Assembly (NCBI GenBank): GCA_015179025.1
Contig: WHUX01000089.1
Span: forward strand, 154,715 to 218,714
Source: Terfezia claveryi
Taxonomy: Eukaryota; Ascomycota; Pezizomycetes; Pezizales; Pezizaceae
Length of the DNA stretch: 64,000 nt
Direction: 5' to 3'
Shown: one piece after another, positions 11,102 to 23,030 of the stretch
Layout of the letters: the number at the start of each line of letters is the position of its first letter
Numbering within the stretch: position 1 is the stretch's first letter
The notes under the pieces: model-generated
What the model was told of the DNA's origin: nothing
Seen by the model: the letters and a program-made list of their open reading frames with translations, nothing else
Databases searched by the model: none
Program-made: the position numbers and the translations under genes

Positions 11102-13686
11102 ACCTTTCCAACTGGCATATTTCTCAAAATGTCATCTTCTTTATGAGCGGTTTTCTGATCTCAGTTCCTTATATTCCAACGCGAAGGGTCTTCTAGTATC
11201 GCTTACTTCTCACAGCACCTGCATTTTATGCATTTCAAAATACAAAATATTTTTATTCTCTTCCTATATATGTAGTACAGTAGCTAGATACAGCGAAGGG
11301 ACGGCAAAATCAAGCTAGAAACCACTGCCCAAATCTGCGCAAATCTGCCCAAATTACCGTGCAAATAAGCCTAGAAATCACGGTCCAAATAACCCCCGTA
11401 TCCTCGTGCAAGTAAGCATAGAAATCAGTGGCTACGTTGTAGGTAGGTTTCGGGAAGGAATGACAGGAAAAAATCTCTTAAGTCCCGGGTGGCCGCATAT
11501 TGGAAATAGGGAATCCCCAGGCTGCCAGCTCCCCAATGTCGGATCAGCTTAGAACCAGCTCCCTCTATCTTAGAACTCAGCTCCCGCTATCTTAAAACCA
11601 GCCCTGCGATGCCGGATTTGAGCTCCTCCAGCTGTTGGGAAAATCTACCACGTAGCAGGAAACAGCCACATAGAGAAGAGGTGGGATTCTGGGATTGTGC
11701 TTGCGGTCCTGATGTGTACAGTAATTATACTGGCGATTGTATCGGTCATTGTAGAATTCATACTGGTGATTGTTCTGTAGGTTGATTTTGTGGGGTACGG
11801 TGATTGTAGTGGTGATTATTACCTAGAATGGTGGTTGTGGTGATAATTATGGTTTAGAGCTATAAAGGCGGAAGGCTAGGAGTTAACCTTGCAAGCATGC
11901 CAGGGGGTGTAAGCGATACAGCAAGATCATCGGTTGCCCATGACGCAAACGGTATTTGCGGAAGCACAGGAAGCACCTGAGGATCGTGTGCTTCAGGAAG
12001 CGTTATGTGGTGCGTCAGGACGCAGTTTTTCTTTCGCTGATGGAGAAAGTGACCCCCCATCCTAGGAGACCGACAGTGAGAGCCCTGATTTGCTGCTCTC
12101 CAACTAGGCAGTGAGGCCGAGAGGTTGCTATTGATAGTTGTGTAGTTGTGGACACCAGCTGATGGTTGTGAGAGCTCTTCTTGTGCTCTCAGCTCCGAGC
12201 ACAGACAGGCGCTTACGAGGCTGGCAATATGTGCTTACATACAGATCACTATCATATATAGGTGGGCTTTGGGTGAACAAGCACGAGGCTTGTGTCTGCA
12301 AGCCGAAATTCTATTGTTTCAGTCATTATGGGGATTAAGAGCCATTATTTAATTATGGACCTTTTGGCTCACTACTATCTTCCATTGTCAACATCGCCGT
12401 TGTGTGGTACCACGGTTCCCCTCTTTATATCCCAAATGAGGTTGACTTGTAAGCTAATAAGTGAGATCGGGGTGAATGAATGGAATACACCATATCGCGA
12501 ATTACTACTCTCTCGAATCCTGCGACCTTATACTTACCATGCATGTATATGCCTACAGGGAGGACATCCGTGCTGCTTCCAATCCTACACGCGACTCGAA
12601 CTACATACTCCTTACAGGTCGTCGGAGTTGCATGCATGCTTTTTTGAGCTTCACAAACGTTTCCTATCCCCTACCAGGTATTAAATCTGAAATTCCAACT
12701 CGCCTCCACGGAGTTCCTAATGAAAGTCATTAAGGATAATCAGTAAGCATTCTTTGGCTTGCTGGAAGTGCGAGGGGTAGTGCAACCAGACTAACCACGA
12801 CATCACCAGTGACAAAGTCACTAGCTTGAATCAAAGCCTTTAATTTACCGAACGGGTGCTTTCTAATGGCTGTGGAAGACAAGCTGAATACAGCACGGTT
12901 GTTGTGTCCACGGCACTGATTGCGCCGTATGGGCAGTCCACACTGACTCTGCGACCAAGTACACATATTCGGCGTATGCACCGCAACTCGCTGAGCAATG
13001 GCGGAGAGCAACTGGATCCCGCTACCAAGGCGATTTGTCATACACTAACCAATATAGCCATTTCTGCAAGTCCGGAACCTTGAATGCTGTAGCTGACAAT
13101 GTCAACATAGGCATGTACCTCTCTGGTATATTGGTACTAGTCCTTACTGTTCTGGAGGGGGGGAAGAGAAAGTGAAAGTGAAAGAGAAAGGTGGCTATAC
13201 ATATATGAGGGTAGTGGTGAAGGTGATGCGACTGTCCAAGATTACGATTTCCTAGGTCACGATGCGGCTGCTGCGAAGAAATATGATTCTAGGCTAGGAT
13301 ATGTGGGGATGGGGAGATTTAGAACAGGAGTGGTTGGCGAAGGGTGTAAAAGAGGAATGAACTATTCAGAGCAAAGTTTTTGATCATGTAGGAGCCGTGT
13401 TATGAATACTAACCATTGGAGATGCTAATTTGTATGTAAGGTCAGGGCAGGGCCAGTTAGTTTCTTACAAGCAAAGCAGAGGAGTGGGAGGGGCAAGGGC
13501 ATCGGGGTGAGGGATGGGAGGGGGGTTTTGAGGGGGTATACAGGATGGTTGGGAGGGCTTTGGATGTTCGAGAGCTGGAAGCAATGGAATTGGGAGGAGG
13601 GTGGAAGCTCAGATGAGGATAGCTTGGGCGGGGGTGATGGGGCCTTACAATGAAAGGAAATGTTGCGTGGAGACGAGTGTGGGAAG
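11102..13686. other. Gene-poor region, possible relics only
   Basis: No gene can be supported. At 11320-11420 CAAATCTGC and related words recur. At 11700-11850 there is a degenerate GTGATTGTA-like simple repeat. An eroded micro-insertion motif (TGCAACCAGACTA at about 12781-12793) has no clear duplication. Confidence 0.4.
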
Positions 13687-13775
13687 GGTGCAGTGGAGGG
13701 TGCAGTGGAGGGTGCAGTGAAGGATGCAGTGGAGGGTGCAGTGGAGGATGCAGTGGAGAGTGTAGTGGAGGGTGA
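13687..13775 (+). repeat. 12-bp minisatellite
   Basis: About seven tandem copies of the unit GGTGCAGTGGAG with a few substitutions. The unit is a multiple of three, so it reads as a four-residue repeat in every frame. Confidence 0.85.
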
Positions 13776-13790
13776 GGGCACTTATCTACT

Positions 13791-14162
13791 GTGGAGTTTG
13801 GGAAATGGGCGATGGGGACAAAAGATAGGATTAATGTGTCTTTAAGAGAAGTGGGAGATGAGGAAGAGAAATTTGGCATTGTAAGATGGCAACCTGACAT
13901 TGCTGGCAAGAGACCTAACATTGTTGAAGTGAAGCAGGGGACTATGGGTGGGGGGCATAGTACTGTGGAGGACATTGAGATGAGGTATGCAACCAAGGCA
14001 GCAGAGGAGAGTGGTACCGTGAAACCTCTTAGGGAGAAGGGTAAAACTTATATTGTTCGACAGAAGCGGTCAGCTGAAATATCGATTGGAAGGAATAAGA
14101 GGCATAAGCTTGCCATCCTGGAAGAATCACTAGTGAAGGAAGTAGGATGGCAAGTGTGGTGA
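13791..14162 (+). other. Open frame of unknown status
   Basis: A 123-codon plus-strand frame directly after the minisatellite, polar and lysine-rich (for example FGIVRWQPDIAGKRPNIVEV). I do not recognise it, and it has no clear introns. It could be a relic gene or chance. Confidence 0.2.
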
Positions 14163-14919
14163 ATGGATAATACAATTGCGAGGTACTGTGTGGGACCTAG
14201 CCTGCAGGTCAGAGCAAGTTCAATTTCGGAGCGGACAAACTTTTCAGTGAGGGTGTTGGCTGAAGCGATTACTGCGTAGGGGAAGATACTGTGATGGAAG
14301 GTGCTGTTGGTTGACCGAGGTGTGGATGAGATAAAAGTGGAGTGGGTGAGTGAGGGCATTTAGATAGGAATACATGCTCTGCAGGCAAACCTCTCTCATA
14401 GGAGGGATTAGCTGTTTATGTATCTGGCTCTGGCTCTTACTGCTCACCTCGGTAATTCATTGGATTTTATTTGGCATTGTTACATTCCGTTCTATCATCT
14501 AGTTGTCATACCTAAAAATGGGCATGGGAAGTGAATGAACCATGGGCTTGTTTTTTATTATTTGCTATACCACGAAAACTTAATGGCGCTTGAATCATGA
14601 GACTGGCGATTTGCAAGGATTAGCTCAGGGTAACGATAACATGCTGTATCTGCTAAATTGTTTCGGATTCTAAATAGAGATCAGGGTTGCTTGATGTCAA
14701 TCACGGCAGAAAGATATAGTCTCCAAAACTCCAGATACAACTAATGTTCGAGATCTCTGCTCCTTCGCCTTAGATCTCCGACTTGAAGAAGTCTGTATGT
14801 ACTCTATAGAGTGAGTTAGGAAATACCAACCAACTGACATCTACAACCATAGACTGAAGAAAACGAGACATCCCGTCTGTTCTGCTTCAGAATGGGTGGA
14901 GGGGAAGCTTGCGGAATAT
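14163..14919. other. Intergenic, nothing recognised
   Basis: No coding sequence, repeat or structured element is evident here. Confidence 0.4.
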
Positions 14920-15420
14920 CACATAGGCTGGTTGCACTGTAGCCACTCCTCACAGGTGGGGGGATAATAGGATGAACTAGCTTTCAGATCTTGGTGAAAA
15001 GATCAAGACAGGACCCCTCAATGTAATTCCAATCGGTCCAATTTTGTATTCAAGTCAGTTGAAGCGTTCAATGTAAGTACTCTGATGGACTATTAAGGAT
15101 ATTCGACCCGGATTTCTGCGCTTTTCTGCGCTTTTCTGTACTTTCTGCACTTTCTGCGGCCATAAAAAGCTACATCTTTATGAGAGGGTGTGCAATTAGA
15201 CTAACTGAAAACTTATCCTAAAGTCAGAACTGCTATTCATTGTTCCCATTGCTACCATGCTATTATCTTGCTTTTTTAATCCTAGCACCTAAACCATTGA
15301 ACTGGGTGTGTTGTTTTCTCAAACCCCCAACTTTTGTGTTCCACTATGCCATATTCCAATCCTATCTTAAGAAACAAAAGAAAAAGGGCAAGAAAGGTGA
15401 ACACAGAAGAGGACAGAAAG
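14920..15420 (-). repeat. 3' flank shared by the coiled-coil gene copies (copy 1)
   Basis: Resembles 26650-27030 (both carry TAGGCTGGTTGCA and CACTCCTCACAG) and, from about 15085, 18200-18540 (TATTAAGG, TTTCTGCGCTTTTCTG-like words, CTTTTGTGTTCCACTA). The duplicated unit therefore extends several hundred bases past the gene's stop codon. Confidence 0.65.
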
Positions 15421-16619
15421 TTAAAGCGATGGGATCGATGGCCAATCCAAAAGTTCCCCTCTAATGACATATGAATGTTTGATGTTCGACCATCTAAGGT
15501 ATGCGAGTAATGAAGCAGCAATACAGGCGGGGAAATTCGAGTTATCAGTATTGACCCTCAGGAGGTGGAAAAACTCCCATGGATGAGCACGCTCATGCAT
15601 CCAGAACCACTGAAAAATATCCTGTCGGCTTTGCTCTGCTTGGCTCTCAGAGATCATCAACTCCGCACATAGTTCATTTAAGGCTGACTTGAAAGTCTCG
15701 CACTCCTTGATGCGATCGAGCTTTGATTGCACTTTTTCGTAAAAACCCTGAGAGCGAACACTGTCGGAGATGAACTCTACAAGCCAGTTAGTTTAATTCA
15801 TATAAATCACCAAGAAGCATTCTTTTCCTTACCTAGAACATGATAAGGATTCAACTTGCCCGTATCACGAAGATACTTGTACTTAAGATCCTGATCCACA
15901 ACGGAGGGATTAGTTTCATTTAACAACTTCCAATGCAAGTACAGGCACAGAACGGTACCGCTATCTCAAACTGTTGTTTGACTCGTTAGTTGCCATCAAA
16001 GAGGAAATCGTGTTGTAACTTCGGGTACATGCCTGGTCTAGTTTATGTCTGATATCACTTCCCACCTATTTTTCACTCGTTAGTTGCCAGAGAGGAAAAT
16101 CATACTGTAACTTTGGGTACATGCCGTGTGCGTGTTAAAATTCGCCTTTCTATCCTTAATAATACCCTCGAGTAATTGCATTTTGTCGTCATGACGCTTC
16201 ATAAGGTCCTTCTATTTTTCACTCGTTAGTTGCCAGAGAGGAAAATCATACTGTAACTTTGGGTACATGCCCTCTGTAGTTCCAAATCCGCCTTCTTATC
16301 TTTAATACTATCCTGGAGTAATTCGATATTTTCTTTATAAGACTTCTATTTTTCACTCGTTAGTTGCTATCAGAGAGGAAATCATACCGTAACTCTGGGT
16401 ACATGCCTTCTGTCGTTCCATATCTGCCTTCTGTTCTCCAATCATATCCTCGAGTAGTTTGATTCTGAATTCATAAGGCCTCTTTAGGGATTCGAAAATG
16501 CACTCCATGGAAACTGGTGGCACACTGATATGGGTAAAAACATTCCTTTGGTTTCTCATCATATCGATGGTCTTCCTTCCGAGATTCAACCGCTGCAGCT
16601 GGAGCTGCCGAGAGAACAT
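15421..16619 (-). pseudogene. Cassette-built coiled-coil gene, copy 1 (one-base deletion)
   Basis: Unknown family. Exons: 16619-16407, 16345-16271, 16211-16125, 16065-16033, 15970-15833 and 15776-15421. The first four are multiples of three in length and end at a conserved GCATGTACCC that acts as a GC donor; the near-identical 59-62-nt introns end in TAG or CAG. Every GT in these introns would put the next exon out of frame. Exons 1-4 encode short charged coiled-coil cassettes (IKLLEDMIGEQKADMERQK; IELLQDSIKDKKADL). Exon 5 encodes EIAVPF and YLHWKLLNETNP, and exon 6 a helical domain (ELCAELMISESQAEQSRQ). Exon 5 is 138 nt, against 139 in copy 2; the missing base after the EIAVPF codons shifts the frame, so I call it a pseudogene. 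An unrecognised extra intron could rescue it. Confidence 0.65.
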
Positions 16620-16800
16620 AGCTAGGCTAGGTTGATATATCAATAAATTGATGTAGGTAGCTGATACAATTGTAAGATTAGAGTGGGTGTCTTTGATGTG
16701 GAGCAGGACTATAATGAAAAGTGAAGGATTAAAAAATGGAGAGGGGGGAATGGAGACTGCAAATGTATAATGCTACTGCTGCCAAGGTGTGGGATTACAT
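16620..16800. other. 5' flank of coiled-coil gene copy 1
   Basis: Similar to 19729-19860: both contain TTGATGTAGGTAGC and GTGGGTGTCTTTGATGTGGA. The duplicated unit therefore also covers the promoter region. Confidence 0.6.
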
Positions 16801-16932
16801 ATTGCAACTGTGGTTTAGGTTTGTTACCCTGATCTATCCACTCAATATCGAATTGGATTAGTAAATATTGCAACTGTGGTTTAGGTTTGTTACCCTGATC
16901 TATCCACTCAATATCGAATTGGATTAGTAAAC
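16801..16932 (+). repeat. 66-bp tandem duplication
   Basis: 16801-16866 is repeated at 16867-16932 with essentially one difference at the last base, so the duplication is recent. The unit starts ATTGCAACTGTGGTTTAGG. Confidence 0.95.
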
Positions 16933-18199
16933 ATACGAACCGACCTACTAGTACAAGTTGATGTGAGCTGAAACAGCTGATACAGTCGACTGGGATCAAT
17001 TCTCCCTTTTCCCTTCTCTATATGAGGTCTGTATGAAGTGCCCCTACCCTCACCCTAGTCTAGTTGACCCTCACCCCTTATTACCATTACCTTGTGTTTT
17101 CTGCCTTTTAGGCCATAGCTATGAGGCTGCATACCGAATGTTATATATAATAATACAATAAGGATAAAAAAAAATAAAAAAAAAAAAAACCTGTTTACCA
17201 GCCTATATACCTTATTATCTAGTTATCCAATACATCTTCTCCCACTTTCTCTATCACCTACATCACAGGTAATACTTAGTATACGCAATGGGCTGTGGTG
17301 TTTTACAACCTATTTCTGAAAGGATTTCCCTGCGAGGATCATATTTCCCAGTTCGTGCGTGGAAGATCTCGGATATATATAACATACCAATATCTCTGCC
17401 CTTGCAACTGCAATTGCGCCAATATCTGGAAATATACCTTTATTTATTTTATTAGGCTTTTCCGAGTCGGAGCCTAAGGCTATCAGACAGTCCCGTTCCC
17501 TCATCTCAGAAGACTCGGTAAGCCCAAGGAACAACGAGCTACATGAACGCCCTATCTCCCGAACCAAACAAAAGCGACTTATAATTACCCAAACTAGTTA
17601 ATATTAGTTACCCTGAACTCACTCCTCTATACTCTAAATTTTACTCTTTTTTTTTTTTTTTTTTTTTTTCCAAAACTACTACCACTACTACCATTGCCGC
17701 TGCCTCCTCTATCTTTTATTCTCTCCTCCTTTTGCCCCTTCTCCCAGCTGCGGGTCTAGTATTAGGGGGGAGGGAGCCCCCCATGACTGCCCCCATTAGT
17801 TGGGGGCCTCTAGAAAGATGAGATTAAGAGCTAAAAAGTGCTCCAACCTCTCCCCCTCCCCTCTATTTATCAACCAAGTAACTCAACTTAAACCTTTTTC
17901 TTTCTTCTCAATAACTTTGCTATAAATTAGACAAAAATACCAAGTTGAAAAAAAAAAAGCTCAAGTTGACCTATATTGGTCAATAAATTAAATTCAATCC
18001 CATAATATTTAGTATATCCTTTTCTCCGAGTCAAGATTCAGCTCTGTAGTTAAGTAAATCTTTTTTAAGAGTTCTCTTATAAAAAATTTTTAGCTTAAAA
18101 AAAACTCTTTTCTCATATACTCGGTCAAATTTACCCTACCTTTTTCTAAGGCCAATGGGAAGGGTGATTCCTCACCGAAGTCATCTTGAAATTACCAGC
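16933..18199. other. A/T-rich intergenic region with homopolymers
   Basis: Contains A-rich runs at about 17167-17190 and 17950, and a T run at about 17647-17670. No gene is seen. Confidence 0.4.
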
Positions 18200-18330
18200 T
18201 ATCTAGACTATCAAGGCTATTCAAACTGGATTTCTGCCTTTTTTTGCGCTTTCTGTAGTCTTTCCGAGAGGCTGCAATTAAAATAAGTAAAACTTATCCC
18301 AATCCCAAGATCACTATATCAAAATCAAAA

Positions 18331-18359
18331 CTGCTGTCCCAACCAGACTACTGCTATCC
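18331..18359. mobile_element. Micro-insertion with empty paralogous sites
   Basis: The insert CAACCAGACTA (18340-18350) lies between CTGCTGTCC (18331-18339) and CTGCTATCC (18351-18359). The paralogous positions of the flanking repeat, near 15230 (AACTGCTATTCATTG) and 26825 (AATGCTATTCGTTG), lack both the insert and the duplication. Confidence 0.75.
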
Positions 18360-18540
18360 TATTGTTCTCATTACTATCATCATGCTGCTATCTTGCTTTT
18401 TATCCCAGCCCCTAAGCCATTTATGTTGTTCACACTCTGAATTACCCCCAACTTTTGTGTTCCACTACGCCATATTCCAATCCTATATTAAGAAACAAAA
18501 GAAAAGGGCAAGGAAGGTGAGTACATAAGAGGACAGAAAG

Positions 18541-19728
18541 TTAAAGTGATGGCCACTTCAAAACTTGCTCTCCAATGACATATGAATGCTTGATCCTCAA
18601 CTCTCGAAGGTATGCGAGGTATGAAACAGCAATAGAGGTGGGGTAATCCGTGTTACTAGTATTGATCGTCAGGCAGTTGGAACCCTCCCCTGTATGAGTA
18701 TAGCTGCAGAACCACTCATAAATCTTCTGCCGGCTTTGCTCTACGTTGACCTCAGAGATCTTCAATTCCGCACATAGCTCTTTCAAGATTGACCTGAAAG
18801 ATTCACTTTTCGCAATGCGGTTGAGCTTTGGTTGCACGCCTTCACGATCTACACTGCTAACGCTGTTGGCGATATACTCTACAAGCCAGTTAGTTTAGGT
18901 CATATAAAATCATCAAGTAGCATTACACTTACCCAGAACTCCACGGCAATGCAAGTACCTCATTTCACGAAGGCAGTTGTCTTGAATTTTCTGCTCCGCA
19001 ACGGCGGGATTAGCTTCATTTCACAACTTCCAATACAAGTGCAGGCAAGTGAATGGTACCGCAATCTCAAGCTGTACTTCACCCGTTAGCTGCCATAAAA
19101 GAGGAAATCAAACTGTAGCTTCGGGTACATGCCTTCTGAACATGCTGGAGTAGATTATTTCTGGTATCAAGGTCCTTCTATTTTTCACTCGTTAGTTTCC
19201 AGAGAGGAAAATCATACTGTAACTTTGGGTACATGCCCTGTACCGTTCAATATCCACCTTCTTATCTTTAATAATCCCCTCTAGTGTTTTGATTTTGTCT
19301 TCATATTGCTTCATAAGGTCCTTCTATTTTTCACTCGTTAGTTGCTGTCAGAGAGGAAATCATACCGTAACTTTGGGTACATGCCTTCTGTCGTTCCACC
19401 TCCGCGTGCTTATCTTCAATAATACCGTTGAGTAATTTGATTTTGCCTTCATAAGGCATCATAAGGTCCTCCTATTTTTTCACTCGTTAATTGCTATCAG
19501 AGAGGAAATAATACCGTAACTTTGGGTACATGCCTTCTGTCCTTCAATAACACCCTTGGGTACTTTGATCTCATCTTCATAAGGCCTCTTAGAGGTTTCG
19601 GACATCAACTGCACGGAATTTGGTTGCACACTCAAATGGGTAGCATCATTACTTTGCTTTCTTACCATATTGATGGTCTTCCTTCCAAGATTCAGCTGCC
19701 GCTGCAGCTGGAGGCACCGGGAGAACAT
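18541..19728 (-). pseudogene. Cassette-built coiled-coil gene, copy 2 (in-frame TGA)
   Basis: Paralogue of the gene at 15421-16619, same strand, about 3.1 kb away. Exons: 19728-19534, 19471-19385, 19323-19237, 19177-19133, 19071-18933 and 18878-18541, 891 nt in phase throughout. Introns 1-4 again have a GCATGTACCC donor (GC-AG). Cassettes read DLMMPYEGKIKLLNGIIEDK and DLMKQYEDKIKTLEGIIKDK. Exon 5 keeps its frame (EIAVPFTCLHLYWKL) but has TGA at 19023-19021, where copy 1 has TTA. The last exon (ELCAELKISEVNVEQSRQ) ends in KWPSL. The two copies therefore carry different lesions. The protein family is unknown to me. Confidence 0.65.
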
Positions 19729-20755
19729 AGCTAGGTTGGTATATGAATAGCTTGATGTAGGTAGCAGATTCGACAGTAGGGTTAGGGTGGGTGTCTTTGA
19801 TGTGGAGCAGGACTAAAGTGAAGGGATTTCCGTTCAAAAGATGTAAAGGGGGGATACAGACCGCTATATATACTGCTGCCAAAATACTGCTCAAGATTTC
19901 AATCATGCTAGACTACAGTCGTTTGTCTGTACGTGTTTGTATATGTCTGTCTGTATGTATTTGTTCGCTTGCTTATTTCGCATGTACAATGGAACGCAGG
20001 TTTAGTTTGTTGATCTATGTATCTAACCCACCTGCCCCCAAGACCTGAATCAAGGCAGCTTCAATCAAACGAAATTGATACACTCCCAAAGAGAATTTCC
20101 AATCCGACATTAACTTGGGAGTTTGCATATCTTTCATAGTAAAGATTATTCAAATCAACAACCTGCCTCTACTACTTGGATTGAAAAGAACAAATCCTTG
20201 GTGACCAGTCAAAGCTTATATAACCCAAAGCCAGCTTATATATGCAATCCAGTTGCTGTATGAGAAGCCAACAGTATTTTACATCATCAGGTGCTCCCAG
20301 CGCAGTTGTGCCATATGGTGATTATGACAGTTGGTACTTTGGTACTGGTAAATACTGAACATACATTAAGTCGCTTCCGCTTTACCCCATTCCTAACCCT
20401 CTTTCAGCTCCACCATAGAACGTTTCCTAGTCAACGAAATAAAAAATTTTAATGTCCTCACATGGAAGCGGGTACTAGTCAGTCTGTTGGCACGGAAGCG
20501 GGTGCGTGCGAGATAGAACTGGCTCCCACGGCGCCCAGATAGACCACAGGCAGCTATCTTTATAGAAAGATCTAGCAAATGCAGAAATTTGTTTGGAGAT
20601 TGTTCCAAAATTAATCTGCAACCCTATAGGTCTAATTTACAGATATCAAAATCGTAGAATCCTTACGGCACCACCTCCTATTACCGTAGGGTCGAGGGTA
20701 TTTGAAAGATATACAAGGTAACTGAGGCCGCTTAGGCCTGATATGGCAACGATCC
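19729..20755. other. 5' flank of copy 2 and gene-poor sequence
   Basis: The first ~130 bp match the flank of copy 1. A GT-rich stretch of TCTGT words is at about 19920-19970. Beyond that I recognise nothing. Confidence 0.4.
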
Positions 20756-21150
20756 CTAGGAATATGAGAAACATCTTCCACCACGTCTCGGTACTAACAA
20801 CTGTGATTGCAAAGATACCTCATCCACGCCCTGACACTGGGAATGTTGGTCCTTCAATATTTCTTGTTCCAGAGCGTTTTTGGTCGCCCCATCCCGTACA
20901 TGTAGAAGCATGAGTGGCAGTTCATGAGGTAAGCGAGGGATGATATGGAGGACTTCCGTTGGATCCTGTGGGAGATTGATGACATGGATCTTCCCACCTT
21001 TATATTGCCCCAAACCCCGAACTATATATACTCGGATTACCGAATGTACGAGGGCTAACATCATAGCCTCAGTAGGTGTCGGCATCCCTAACCTAACCAA
21101 TTCAGGTGGTATTTGCCCTGGGGACATGTCGGTTACAACTGAAAACTTAT
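20756..21150 (-). pseudogene. Helitron-associated DUF6570 fragment
   Basis: The minus-strand frame FSVVTDMSPGQIPPELVRL, then GMPTPTEAMMLALVHSVIRV, HVINLPQD and IIPRLPHELPLMLL resembles the DUF6570 region found N-terminal to the helitron-like domain of fungal Helitron Rep/helicase proteins. Typical features are the DPGxxPxxL motif, the aliphatic helix after xxEAMML and the INLPQD motif. The frame ends with a stop soon after LEQEILK. No HUH or helicase motif is visible nearby, so it is an isolated remnant. Confidence 0.55.
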
Positions 21151-23030
21151 GGATGCCCGACCAAGAAAGACCAGACCGCTATCCTTATTTCTCCTACTGC
21201 CCGAATCTTTGTCCCAATTCCGGCCCCCTCACAAATTGTACACTCCCCCGCTTGAGGATCTGCTATTGATTTGGCGAAATATCCTCCAAAGCCCTCGATA
21301 CAAAGCAAATCCTCGTAGCTGGCGGGGACGGAGAGGGGCAGGAGGAACACGGTGAGGAAGAGGTAACGGCGGGTAGGAGGAGAAGGATGAGAACGCAGGA
21401 GAGGTTCAAAACTTGAGGAAGTTTGCCGGTTCCGAAGCTGGCAACCGGTGGAGCTGGATCTAGTGGGAAGGCGTCACTTATCTTGATCTTCGTATATTTT
21501 ATATGGAGTCCTCACGGTCATCATCACAATTATCTTGTCCTACACGGATTGCATGTCTTCATACGTATGCCAGTTAGTGTCTAGAGAGCTGGGTCGTATT
21601 TATGATTACAACGGGCGCAGCAGATTGGATCCATAAGTAGATGTCGGCGGATACGGTAGGGGTGAGCGCATCAATAAGTTACGCGATCTGACATCTTAGA
21701 GAGCAAAGCTGAACCAAAGTACATTTCGTTTCAATTTCAACAATAATGTGGTCTCATGACCTCCCTCATCTCTCACATACGTGGTAAAAAAACCCAATGA
21801 TGGATGAAAAATTAAAATTAAAACTCCTCTTTGAAAGAAGGAAAAGATACTACAAAATTCTATCAAAGTATATCATCACACACCTCTCGGAGCTATATAC
21901 AATGCACGCTCTTGTACACCTCCGGTGCATCATCCTCAGTGCCCTCAGCTTCATGCACGAACCAGCTCTTAAAATCCCGAAGAAGGTCTTGGTGATCTAT
22001 GTAGCCCATTAGGCAAACGCTTGATAAAATGCGCCTTCTCCTGGCGACGAGGAAAACGTAGACTGCTGTTCTCATGCCACCGCCTTGAGAACCTGCACCC
22101 CGTACATGCTCCGCAACTCTTTGCCCAGTCAAGATTTCTCCAGTTTAAACTAGTAGTCTGAGATCTTTCTACGCAGCCGCAAACAGGACTCTCCAATCAA
22201 GACGCCCTATGTTTAGATGGTTGCCGTTTTGGGAAGTTACACAAGGGAGCCCCTTACCATTTCTGGTATCAAGCAGACTATGCATACCTACTTTTCAGCT
22301 GGTTGGCACCAGACTAACCATTTTGAGTACTGCATTCCTACTAACAAACCACATCGCTAACATACATAGAAAAAAAGCAATAGAAAATGTAGATTAATTT
22401 TCTAATAGAATGCAGTAATTATGCTAATCCACTTTGGTAGTCTCGTCATGCGCCAACTGATTACGCATTTTGAATATGCTCAACAATATCCAGAACTGTC
22501 ACAGATCTGGGAGAAGGCACAAAATTAGTCTGGTTGGCACAAAATATGGAAAGTTGCTGGGAGCAATGCTCGAAAAGTTGAGACGCGCGGAAGATAACAC
22601 TTCCTACGTTCAAATAGCACTCTTAGAATCCAAATGCAACTCTACGCTTTCTGGGATACTCCTCGCTGGGTAGTGTATTGCGGGATAATCTCTAACAGCA
22701 TGCTCCTACCAAAAATGAACCAAGTCTGTAGTATGGCTCTCTGAGAAGGAAAGAGACCATACAGTAAGCATGTAAGCCAAGCAGGACGCTGAGGTTAAAT
22801 ATTTCCACTGAGCAATTATAGCAGGCACCTCAATCACAGTATATATTATAAATACCGACTAAAAAGCTCTCCCTGCATGGATATTGTGGCTTTTAGTAAA
22901 AATCCCCAAAAGGCCTTATACATAATATATGATACTTAAATGGTGATTCCAAGTAATACCAACACCTAGACTAGTCGCCAAAGAAATCTTCCCCAGAAAT
23001 ACTAACAAAACCTTCTATCTCCTTTTGAAG
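21151..23030. other. Gene-poor region
   Basis: Nothing firmly coding. On the minus strand at about 21985-22115 a frame contains CGACTGCRFSRRWHENSSL, which could be part of a lost gene, but I cannot assign it. A double-ended trace of the micro-insertion family is at 22297-22317. Confidence 0.3.
22517..22545. mobile_element. Micro-insertion, perfect 9-bp duplication
   Basis: The insert TAGTCTGGTTG (22526-22536) lies between two perfect copies of GCACAAAAT (22517-22525 and 22537-22545). Because the family consensus continues GGCA, the right boundary could be shifted by up to three bases. Confidence 0.7.

Noticed and set aside
12781..12793. Motif TGCAACCAGACTA
   Set aside because: It matches the family end but has no flanking duplication, so it is not counted among the eleven.
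13457..13996. A minus-strand proline/histidine/leucine-rich frame
   Set aside because: It is the antisense reading of the 12-bp minisatellite and its flanks.
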